This document shows positions 51,600 through 61,686 of a stretch of 64,000 nucleotides of DNA, piece by piece. Both the position numbers and the translations under genes were made by a program. The first letter of the stretch is position 1. Each line of letters begins with the position of its first letter. This DNA comes from Mesaphorura yosii (Eukaryota; Arthropoda; Collembola; Poduromorpha; Tullbergiidae): the NCBI GenBank assembly GCA_009869945.1, contig WIXG01000214.1:1-64000 (forward strand), given 5' to 3'. Below the pieces are notes generated by a model, which saw only the letters and a list, made by a program, of their open reading frames with translations, was not told where the DNA came from and searched no databases.

Positions 51600-53004
51600 T
51601 GAATGAACCCGTGTCACGAGTCAGAGCAATTAATAAGAAGGAAGTTACGAATCTAACCATATGAAAACTTCTTTGTGATGCACTCTCATTGTGCTCCGTT
51701 TTGAGATTCAGATTCAGATATTAAATTCTTAAGCTGTGTCGATGTGGTGTGGGTCTGCTGTGCAATCCAGACAGGCAAAGCTCCGTCCATCAATAGGAAC
51801 AGAATCACTTCGCTGAACGCACAGTTGAAGCGTGATTTCTTTCCAAATCTCCAGTTAGATTAGTCCCACTAAAAGAGTCTTGTGTCGACGAATTTTCTCA
51901 CCGGTATGAACTAGAAGGTCTAAAATATAAGAGAACAAAAACTATGTTCAATTCCTACAATTAGCAATCATCTTGTCACGTCGAGTCACTGGATCACGTC
52001 ACCATTTAAATGACGTATGAAGAGGAAACTTTCAATTTATCGTTGATTATTTCCTTTTGTACAAGATTTGGAGAAGTCAGCGCGTGGTTGTGCTCTCAAA
52101 ATTAACCACCAGAAAATACACTATAAATGCCAACTGTCTCGACCGCGCACAAGTTGTCATTTCCGAAAACTTATACGTTATCAGACCGGTGAATTCTAAA
52201 GCATATTTCGCAATTTCCAAGCCCCACTGCCTTACCTAAATATTCATGAGCCATCTTCTCCAGTACCCATCCATGTTGCGCCGCTAGGACAGATGAGTCA
52301 ATGGAATGAACTTCTCAGACTAAATCGACAACTAAATTAAGCCAGAGAAGTAAAATTTTATGTCCATTGAGACAGCCGAAATTGCTAATAAATTAGGAGG
52401 ATTTTATTCAGACAACTTACCTCCGTATGTTCCGCTTCAGCTCTGTGGGCTCTGTTTGCTGAGCCAGATCCTAATTATGTTTAATTAACCTTCTTCGTAC
52501 AAATAACAGTTATGTTTACTTTTGTGACACCAGAATCGAGATTGGCAGATGTTTTGCATTGCAGTTTCAGCTGGCTGGTTATCTGACTATGAGCAAGGAA
52601 AAGAACTCGACGTCCAACGCTTTACATGAGTTGAGAACTTGGCGAACTTTTGAAAGCGAAACTTTTGCGTGATTGCTTTCTTCGATGAGTTTAGTTTATA
52701 CTTCTGTGACCTTTTAAACTCGGGCTAAGACCTACCCGGAGACGTCGTTCGAGACATTGGGCGTTCGTCGTGAGACATCAGTGACTGGACAACGTTGGTG
52801 TTGGTACGCCATACGCGAACGGTAAGTTTGTTAGTACGCAGTTCTAAAAGTGCTTGCTAAAATTGGCTACGTCACGTCAAGTTACTCTTTTCTCTTAAGC
52901 TTGTTTTGGTTGCGGAGTGACACTCTACTCAGGGCTCAAAACCTTGGCGAAGCAGATTCTGTAATCAGGCATCGACATCGAGGCAATATATATTCTAATC
53001 CACC
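51600..53004. promoter_or_regulatory. Divergent intergenic region between SLC35B2 and RED
   Basis: This 1.4-kb region must hold the 5' UTRs and promoters of SLC35B2 (leftward) and RED (rightward). A probable RED 5' UTR intron runs from GGTAAGTTTG (donor at 52822) to CTACTCAG (ending 52932). No other coding exon was recognised, and no TATA box could be assigned with confidence. Confidence 0.45.
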
Positions 53005-55183
53005 ATGAGCTACGATAGCGAAAAGTAAGTTCGTTTAATAGTTAGGAATCACAACGGACGAAGGCCTCATACATTCTTGAATATTCTTCAGGAAATTAAC
53101 CAACGATGACTTCCGAAAAATATTTATGACACCGAGACATCCTGGTGACAGAGTAGCCAGCGGCAGCGATGTTTTCGCTACACCAGCGGCTCCGGACTCT
53201 GCTCGCCATGGAGCATCCGAACCTCCAAGTGCTAGAAAGGGGAAAGAAAAGAGCGATGAGCGAAGAAAGAAGAAGCACTTCTATGCAAAAATTAAGAAAG
53301 AAGAGGACGATCAAATGGCTCAACTGGCTCTTAAATATCGTGACCGTGCGAGGGAACGTCGAGATGGAGGTGAAGCGAGTCAACAGAAGGACGAATTGAT
53401 TACTGCACAAGGAGCGTACAGAGCTGTAGCTCCTGATTTTCGAGGGTAAACATTGAACAAAATGACACCACATGACAGCAAAGCATTTAATCTAATAGTG
53501 TGTGATCTTGGTAGAAATGTTGATGCAGCAGAAAGAAGAAAGCAACTTATTCAAGAATCCAAATTCTTAGGAGGTGACATGGAGCACACTCATTTGGTGA
53601 AAGGTTTGGATTACGCTCTGCTTCAAAAGGTACGGATCTAATACTCCCTAATTAAGTTAGCTTTTGCTCATTAAAAATACTGTATAACACGTGCAGGTGA
53701 GAAGTGAGCTGGAAAATGTCGGAAACGAAGATGAAGATGCACCAGAGACTGACACAAAGAAAGAGACGAAGCCTTCGAATCTCGACGTGGATCCAAGCAC
53801 GTTCCATACAAAATTAGCACGTAATATTTATCGTGTTCTTTTCAAAAACACGTTACCAGAACGAAATGAGCTCTTTGCGCCTGGACGGATGGCATACGTT
53901 ATCGACTTGGAAGATGAATATGCTGAGAGCGATATACCCACAACAGTAATTCGCAGCAAGGCAGATGTTCCAACATTGGAGGTATCCCTTTGTTATAATT
54001 TGTTGAAGTGTAGCATTCACGCTACCAAATCGGTAGGTCACACTTCACATAATCGATGACTTGTTTATGCTTACAGGGCCAAGCAACATTGACAACAAAT
54101 GATATTGTCATCAACAAGTTGGCACAAATATTGTCGTATCTCAGAGCCGGAAGCAAAGCTTCGAAGCGAAACAAAAAGAATAAGGATGCTAGAAAGACGG
54201 AAGAGAAGGTATTGTAGTTGAGAGATTAATGATTAACTTAGATTTACAATTTGGGTCTGATTTATAGAGCTCCTCTTCGTCATCATTCTCTCGAAAAACT
54301 GAGGAGGATAGCATTTATGGTGACATTGGTGATTATAACCCTTCAACTACAAAGTCAAAGTAAGTTTTGCGTTTGGTAGTTACGCTACATTGCGTCAGCA
54401 TCATGTAACCTTAATTTGATGAAGAGAGAGAGACGTGCAATTAAGTATTTTGGGGATTCTCTTGCAGGAGCAGTCACAGTCGACACGACAGGAATGATCG
54501 TGATCGAGAGCGATCGAGTTCAAAGAAGCAGTCATACTTTGAGAAGCCTGCTGAAGAGGATGAACCAGAAGTTGTTGTTAATAATCCTACAAGCATTTTT
54601 GCTGAAGGCAAACGTGACAAGCCGGGCTGGGTTGATGATGAGAAGGCACCCGAACAAACCTTTGGCTCTGTTCTGAAGAAAGATGACAAATCACTTTCGA
54701 GGGCTCAGAAGTTACTGTCCAGAATGAATGCCCAACCAGAAGGATATGCAGAATGTTATCCGGGATTCGATGAAATGCATGATGCAATTGATGACTCGGA
54801 CGAGGAGACAGATTTCTCGAAGATGGACCCGGGCAAGAAGAAAGGCACGGTGGGAAGATGGGATTTCGACACCGTGGAGGAATACAGTGACTACATGAGC
54901 AATAAGGAAGCATTACCGAAGGCTGCCTTCCAGTTCGGGGTCAAAATGAATGACGGACGAAAAACTAGAAAGGCGAATAAAACGGAGAAAAATGAAAAGG
55001 CCCAATTAGATAGACAATGGCAGCAGATTCAAACGATGATGCAGAAAAGAAAGGCATCTGGATTGGGTTTGGATGGGTACGTTGACTCTACCAGGACTAA
55101 CATAAGGCCAGTTGGGCTGGCTTTAATTATTTATTCATTTGTTATTTTCTAGGGTGCCGGACATGAAAACACCAAGAAATTAA
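53005..55183 (+). CDS. IK: RED/IK splicing factor, complete, 8 exons
   Basis: Exons 53005-53024, 53092-53445, 53515-53629, 53697-53981, 54077-54208, 54268-54359, 54468-55076 and 55153-55183 join to 545 residues; human RED has 557. The RED_N domain starts at KLTNDDFRKIFMTPR and includes KKKHFYAKIKKEE, LALKYRDRARERRDG, KFLGGDMEHTHLVKGLDYAL, RNELFAPGRMAYVIDLEDEY and TLTTNDIVINKLAQILSYLR. The RED_C domain (about 425-510) has ECYPGFDEM, SKMDPGKKKGTVGRWDFDT and EEYSDYMSNKEALPKAAFQF. The Arg-Asp/Glu repeat tract that names the family is short here (SRHDRNDRDRERSSS, about 335-350), whereas the human tract is long. RED is a spliceosomal B-complex component that works with SMU1 and is also needed for spindle-checkpoint function. 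The first coding exon is only 20 nt. The next gene, on the same strand, is RBM25. Confidence 0.95.
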
Positions 55184-55995
55184 AGGCAAGCTAGCGACAA
55201 ATCGGATCGGAGTAGAAGTTTAGTGTGTAAAGTTATAATTTTGATTAAGACGTATATAACAATGTATTATGATTTGACTCTTTATTCTACTGTGGCTAAA
55301 ATTGTACTGACGTCTTTGTGACGAGCCGCTATACTTTCTTTCAGGCAATTAAAAGTTGTGATCGATTCTTTCAAAATCAGGGTGGAATGGCAAATATCAT
55401 AACATAAGCAATGTCAACTCAATGCGATTGCCAATATCGAATGCTTTTACTTGTTTTGGCTTGGAGCCGTACACTCGTAAACAAGTGAAAGTAAAAGCGC
55501 AAAGCTATCGGCATTTGCTGTAGCAAGACTGCGGCTAAATTCAAAAGCAACGCTTCTTCACAACTCTAACCTGTAAATTTCCCGAGTAGTCATGGTACGT
55601 ACTACAACAGTGCAGTATAAACTGTGGATTTCTGGACAATTTTACAATCGAATCACGTAATTCCAATATTTGACTTGCTCTGGGCATCAGAGGAGTCTGA
55701 TTTATCTTCAGGAGTTGAATAGGCATCATTTTCGAAGATTGCTGCGTATTTTGTTTTGATACTTATCCTAGTGTCCCCGGTTTGGTCCATTTATATTTAT
55801 TGTGTTGTGCTAACTAACTGGAAATTGGATAAGTGATTGATCAATTCATCTAGGCCACTGTAAAAGAAACAAAAGGTCAGTGCCTGAATATTAATAGAAT
55901 GTAACTAGCAGTGCGCCGTGAAATTTTACTAAATGACTATCTGACGCCATGTTACTATTCCATTTTAATTAGTTGCAAACTTATGATTTCAGGAG
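55184..55995. other. RED 3' UTR and RBM25 5' leader
   Basis: This 812-bp spacer separates the RED stop from the RBM25 ATG. An acceptor, TATGATTTCAG, ends at 55992, three bases before the ATG, so RBM25 has a 5' UTR intron. A possible donor is AAAAG|GTCAGT at 55876, but this is not certain. No coding sequence was recognised. Confidence 0.5.
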
Positions 55996-58900
55996 ATGTC
56001 ATTCCCACCAAGGCCCCCAATGGGTGGTGTTCACCAGTTCATGCAGAATATGGCAATGGGAGGCATACCGACTAGTCAACCACCTCCATTCTTTTCTGGT
56101 CCGCCCCCAGCTCGGCCACCGATAAATCTGAATCAGCCACCACCGGTGTCCCGTCAAAACAATCAGCGCTCAAGTAATAGTGTTATCTACGGGAAGCCAA
56201 CCATTTCAGATCACCCTTTACCCATGCCTCAGCCAAGTGGTCCAGCTGTGACTGTATTCGTCGGGAACATCACCGATAAATGGCCTGATGCTATGATAAG
56301 GCAATTACTGGCAACATGTGGGCAAGTCCTGAACTGGAAGAGGGTACAAGGTGCATCTGGAAAACTGCAAGGGTTCGGGTTCTGCGACTACAATGGTCCA
56401 GATGCCGGTTTGCGAGCGGTTAGAATATTGCACGACTTGGAGGTTGGGGATAAGAAGTTGGTTGTGAAGGTTGATGCTAAAACGAGCACCGTTTTAGATG
56501 AATTCAAAGGTAGGGACTGAATGATTTTCTCTATAGCTTTCAAAACGCAAAATGTTTATATTCTGATTTGTTCAGCTGACAAGAAAAAGACAAAAGACGA
56601 AAATGACGGAGCTTCGGCAGAAGAGGATAACAAGGAGGACAACGACAAGGAGAAGAAATCAGAAGACTACATGGATAAGGAAATGCTGGAAATGGATGAG
56701 AAATCCAAATTGCGAATAGAAAGTCTGTTCAGAGAATTCAAAAGTGAATTGGAACAATATGTCGCTGCCGGAAATGAAAGGGCGTCAGGAGGCAAAGGTA
56801 CAAGTTGAGTATATATGTGTTTTCCGGATTTTAGCTTATATCTATGCTCTAAACAGCCGAGAAAGATCCTGCCGCTAAACAAGGCCTACAGGATAAACTT
56901 CATTTACTAAAATTGAGCAGTTTGGACCCCACTCCAAATGATGTAAGTACAAAACAATTAAACGCAACTACAAACAATATCAAGAAGCAATAAACTTCTG
57001 GAGTGCAATATATTTTTATATTTTATGCTAATTTAGAATCCACCCGAGGATATCGCGGTTGAGGAGGGGAAAAGGGAAATCATTTCACAAGAAATTGGAA
57101 GATTTCGTGAATACATGAAGGTAATTCAATTTGTTATCCTCAACAACAGATTTTCTCCTGAAAGAGTGATGATATTCCAAATACTACGTATTACAAGGCG
57201 ATCTTAGAAAGTTCCGAAATTCGTAACATTTTCAACGTAGTTTTTGTTCATGGCAATCGGCAATTTGCAACTAGATCCCGATTTTCATCTTGTAAAGTTT
57301 AGTGTGCGAATGGAGTTGTAATTTATGGGTGCTCCCATATTGATTAGGCTATTCGAAAAGGCTGACATCCTTTCTGCGATCTGCAATTATGAAACCTTCT
57401 CTATTGAATGATTACCTAAGAGTCCCACCGTGGGTGAGTAAAATGTCATACAATTCCTCACTTGAAGTATAACTAATTGTTCGCCAATCGGGTGCAACAG
57501 TTCAAACTTTGGATGTTCGGCATCATACTGTAAGTTCCCACCCGTTGCGAATGATTATTTCTGGCATCTTTGATGTCGTACTAACTGATGGCGTTCCTAG
57601 GTAAGAGCTTTATGTCCTCTAGTTGGCCCCGGCACATGTGTAGTGGGCTCTTGTTTCCATAAGTTGTGGAGATCATCATCATACTTTGTCAACTTTGTGT
57701 GAAGTCCTTTCGTCTTCAACTCGGTGTAAGTTTTCGTCCGTTCGCAAGAATCAATTCATACCGTAAACTAGCCATTCTCATAATCTGGCTTGCTGGAGTT
57801 AATAACACCTCGACACTTTATTGTCACTTAATGGATTTTAAACAGGCAGAAGCATTAAAGAAAAGAAGACGAGCTTGGATATCTTGATTGTGCTTTGCAA
57901 TGAGACAACGAGCGGTTTTCGATTTCGGGTAATTTTGGTTTGGATTTTGGGTGTGTACGTAATTTCAACCTTTTCAGGACTCGCTTTGATCACATACAAA
58001 CCGAAACCCCAAATGATTTATATCCAATCATTTGGACATTCAAGTCTTTTCAATTTATCACCAAATATTGACAGAGTTATTTTTTGTTTCATTTCAGCAA
58101 GAGAAGGAAAAGGAAGATGAGCGGAAGAGAATGGGACGCGATCGAAGAGATCGAGACGACCCTCCTGGCCGACGAATAGAACTTTCTCCTGGGTTGAGTG
58201 GAAGTCCTGCAAGACGTCGATCAAGAGATAGATCACCACCCAGAAGAGACTTCCGAAAAAGAAGTCGTGATAGAGACTTTGATCGTGTTCCCCGGGACCG
58301 GGATCGTGATAATAGGGTATGTTTTCAGGAGCGGAACATTTGTGAGCGTCATTTGTCATTTGTAATTAGCAAATGCTTTGTACAGGATTGGGGCAATCGA
58401 AGAAGGAGTCGAGACAGACGTTCTAATTCTATAAATAGGGATCGCTCTCCTGCAGCATTGAGCAAATCGAAGTATCGCGAGCGAGAGGAGGAAGAAGAAG
58501 CAAGAGACTTGAAGGCACAGGAAAGAAAGGCTCGCGAAAAAGAACAAGCTTACGAGGAAAAGCTACGAGTATGGGAAAGGAAAGAAGGAAAGAAAATTAA
58601 AGAATTGAAGATCAGTCGTGAAAGACAGAAAAGAGTAGAAGAAGAAACAGAAAGGGATGCACGCAGGATGAAACAATTCTTGGAAGACTATGATGACGAA
58701 AAGCATGATCCGAAGTATTACAAGTAAGTGAGCTGTCGTTACTTGTTGGAAGTCATAGGCCGTAGGAGACCGAGGCGGAATAGTATTTCGCTTTGACATC
58801 CTCTTTCATTTTATTGCTACGTAGGGGTAAAGAGCTACAAAAGCGTCTCGCAGAAAGGGCGAAGGAGCTGGAAGCTGATAATAAAGATAGACAGCGTGAA

Positions 58901-60381
58901 AGAGAGGAACTCGAGGAGATGAGATTAAGGGTCCTGACCGGAGGAGGGAACCCGGCAGAATTGTTTGAGAAGGTAAGAAAAGAAGTGCAATCCAGAAACC
59001 AAGTAAAGCACACAACCACTAAGCAATAATTCATTTTTATAGTACAAGAAACCAACCTTGGAAGTGCCACCGGTATCATTGCACTTGGCTGCCGCTATTA
59101 AACTGGCAAAGAAACCCACACTTTCCACTGGAGCAGGTGTAAACAACAGACAACTTCCTGCTCATCTAAGTCAAAATAGTGCAGTGTCTCAGGCTCTGCA
59201 CCAACTGCAACAACCGACTCAACTTCAGCAACCACAGACCTCCCCTTCGCTGGGCAAGGCGTCAGCCTTTCCATATAAATCTCCGACAGCGATTAATAAT
59301 AGGTCAAATTCTACTACCCCTAATTCGTTCACCTCACCCGCTCAGGCCCACGCACCTGAGCTGTCTGCTAGTGTGAAATCATTAGCGAATACGGGCTTCT
59401 TGCAAGGACTCAATAATTCCAACAACTCCAACTCAAATAATAATGTGACAAAAGAAGAAAATGAGTCTAGGCAAAGCTACTCAGATGGCAATTCGCCTAC
59501 GGACGCGTCACCAGTAAATTCAGGACGCGATGGTTAGTTTTGATAAAGTTAATATTCCAGATTGCTTTAAGCTGTTTAATCTTAAACATAACCAAGTTAT
59601 CATTGATCCTTTCAGATGACTCTTCCTTCCAAGAAATGAGTCCTGAATTTCCTAAGAAGAAGAAAATTGAAGTTCATGAAGTTTTTAATCAAGACGAGGA
59701 CGAGAATGATGGTTTGGGTTCTGCCAGGAAAAGAAAACTTGTACCATTGGGTAAGAATTGTGAAAAACAGATTATTAGATTACAGACGTATGATAAAAAC
59801 ACAACAATGATTATTGTAGATTACGGCGAAGAAGGAAAGAAACCCCGAAAAGATGAGAAATCACAAGAAGATAAGAAAAAACACATTAAATCCCTAATTG
59901 ACAGAATTCCAACCGATAAGGAGGCACTCTTTGAGTTTGTCATTGACTGGGAGATGGTAGATAACGTGAGTTCCTAATGTTTCATTAGTCATCTTCTCAT
60001 CTTGCATAATTATTATTCGACTTTTTCTATTACTTGTATTACAGACGCTGATGGAACGGCGTATAAGACCGTGGATTAACAAGAAAATTATCGAGTACAT
60101 AGGTGAACCTGAGCCAACCCTGGTGGACTTCATTTGTTCGAAAGTGCTCAATCACAGCGCTCCTCAGAGTATCCTAGATGATGTGATGCAGGTAAAAATC
60201 GTGCCAGAAAAGCCAGAAGCTTTTACAGCACACACGAATCTGAGCTTAAGGTTAAAATAATTCCTGACAAAATTTACTGTAGGTACTGGACGAAGAGGCG
60301 GAAGTTTTCATTGTGAAAATGTGGCGTTTACTTGTCTATGAGATCGAAGCCAAGAAATACGGAATTGCATCAAAGACTTAA
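55996..60381 (+). CDS. RBM25: RBM25 splicing regulator (RRM-PWI), complete, 12 coding exons
   Basis: Exons 55996-56509, 56576-56797, 56857-56942, 57037-57120, 58098-58316, 58386-58723, 58825-58972, 59043-59532, 59616-59750, 59820-59965, 60045-60191 and 60283-60381 join to 875 residues; human RBM25 has 843. A Pro-rich N-terminus precedes one RRM (about 85-163) with RNP2 VFVGNI and RNP1 KLQGFGFC. Arg/Asp/Glu-rich charged repeats occupy about 305-520, and a C-terminal PWI domain (about 780-872) contains RRIRPWINKKIIEYIG and HSAPQSILDDV. RBM25 binds exonic enhancers, associates with U1 snRNP (LUC7-like proteins) and controls alternative splicing, including apoptosis genes in mammals. A Gln/Asn-rich stretch (about 575-680) sits between the charged region and the PWI and is not part of the human layout as I recall it. 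Intron 4 (57121-58097, 977 bp) is the longest gene-internal gap in the window. The 69-bp intron 9 is stop-free and in frame. Confidence 0.95.
57121..58097 (+). other. Long RBM25 intron 4
   Basis: At 977 bp this intron is about ten times longer than its neighbours. It holds several short open frames without family features. I looked for an embedded snoRNA: one GTGATGA-like box C near 57166 lacks a matching downstream CTGA at a usable distance. Splicing-factor genes often carry poison exons in such introns, but no clear short cassette exon could be defined by eye. Confidence 0.4.
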
Positions 60382-61044
60382 CTCACTTACCCTTTTAACC
60401 TGTCTTCTCGGCAGAATAGAATTATTGTAATACATAAATTGTTTTATAATTGTGTGAGAGTTATTAAATTTTGAGCAGTTTAAGTAAACCTTGGAGGACT
60501 TCTCGTCCTGGTATTTATGCGTTTACTTGACCAGTGATCAATGGTCACTGTTGGCGAAATACAAGAAAGAATATGCTTACATCTGGGAATTCGACTGATG
60601 TTCACTTGTTCACCGATTATCTAGATAAGGTCCACTTTCGCCAGTTTCAGCATCACACCGCCATTTTCATCAAAACATCCCATCGAACAAAGGAACGTAG
60701 AATGCGTACTTCAAGTTGTGCGGATCATATGGACAGCTCGAGTGGTTTTATTTAACTTTTTACACATCAAAATCACCAGGGACGGAATTTGATCAGAACT
60801 CTCAAGACCATGTGTTTGACAAGTTATTGAACAGTGACAGTAATTCAGTTGAAGATAAGTGTCATTCATGTAACAAGTTGCACGTGCACACAGCTCATTA
60901 TGGACTAAGATTGACTGTCTGAAATCTGAAACCAGATTCGGCAGGTAAGTCTAAAGACACGTTCTAATTGGAATTCGAAAGCCGCAACGCATATCTGAAC
61001 CCGAGATGATTGTACCTTGTTTATTTATATTTACAGTTGAAGTT
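60382..61044 (+). other. RBM25 3' UTR and golgin 5' leader
   Basis: The right part contains a likely 5' UTR intron of the golgin gene, from GGCAG|GTAAGT (donor at 60945) to TATATTTACAG (ending 61036), eight bases before the ATG. Between about 60480 and 60920 two frames stay open for about 70 codons each, but they switch frame, contain stops and match no family I recognise, so I do not call a gene there. Confidence 0.45.
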
Positions 61045-61686
61045 ATGGCATGGTTCGGAGAAAGCCTGGCCAATATTAAAGGCCAGATATCGAATTTCAC
61101 GAAAGAAGTTCTCAATGCGGAGGATGAGTCTGAAGAACAGAACCAAAGACGTAAGTGTGAGAGAGATCACTGCTGACCTCAACAGTTTATTGTGAGATGC
61201 AATAACACATGAACAACATTTTATAATTTAATTGTTTGTACCTAGAAACTCCGACTGAAGACGAGTTTAATACACTCCGTGATCAGTATGTCAGCCTGCA
61301 GCAACTCTGCCAAAGCAGGAATAGCGAAGTGCATCCAAATATAGTATTAATGAATGTTGCAAAACAGACCACCAAAATATGTCTTTTACTGAGCAGGTTG
61401 AGCACTTCCGACAGCAAGTTCTTGAACTTCAAGGGAAATGTGATATACTCGAGAATCAGAATAAAACCATCGGCGAGTCATACCAAAACGTTATCAGGAC
61501 CAAAGATGTGAGTGTAGCTGATCGGACCCCAGTAAATGCGCTTCAAATAAACCCTGCATGGACGTTTTGCCATTCATGAGCACATGTGCGTCGCTATGAT
61601 TAAGCGTACCTTAATTGAATCGTATTTTGCAGCAAGAAAATCAAATTCTCAGGGAGCAATTGCTAGGATTGGAGTCAGCTTACAAA
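61045..61686 (+). CDS. TRIP11: GMAP-210/TRIP11-like golgin, N-terminal part
   Basis: Exons 61045-61150, 61246-61328, 61397-61507 and 61633-61686 join in phase to 118 residues with no stop. The start, MAWFGESLANIKGQISNFTK, matches the GMAP-210 N-terminus, where human has LASLTGQISNFTKDML. In the family the first residues form an ALPS curvature sensor that binds small vesicles; here that stretch is shorter than the human one. A coiled coil follows: FNTLRDQYVSLQQLCQS, VEHFRQQVLELQGKCDILE and QENQILREQLLGLESAYK. GMAP-210 tethers vesicles at the cis-Golgi and takes part in IFT20 delivery to cilia; full-length proteins reach well over 1000 residues. A consensus GTAAGT donor follows at 61687. A possible 24-nt, phase-0 exon lies at 61817-61840, but its proline-ended product is not coiled-coil-like. 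No further exon is visible up to 64000, so the gene is partial here or truncated. Confidence 0.75.

Noticed and set aside
57160-57260. Possible C/D snoRNA in RBM25 intron 4 (GTGATGA box)
   Set aside because: No CTGA box D at the right distance and no terminal stem.
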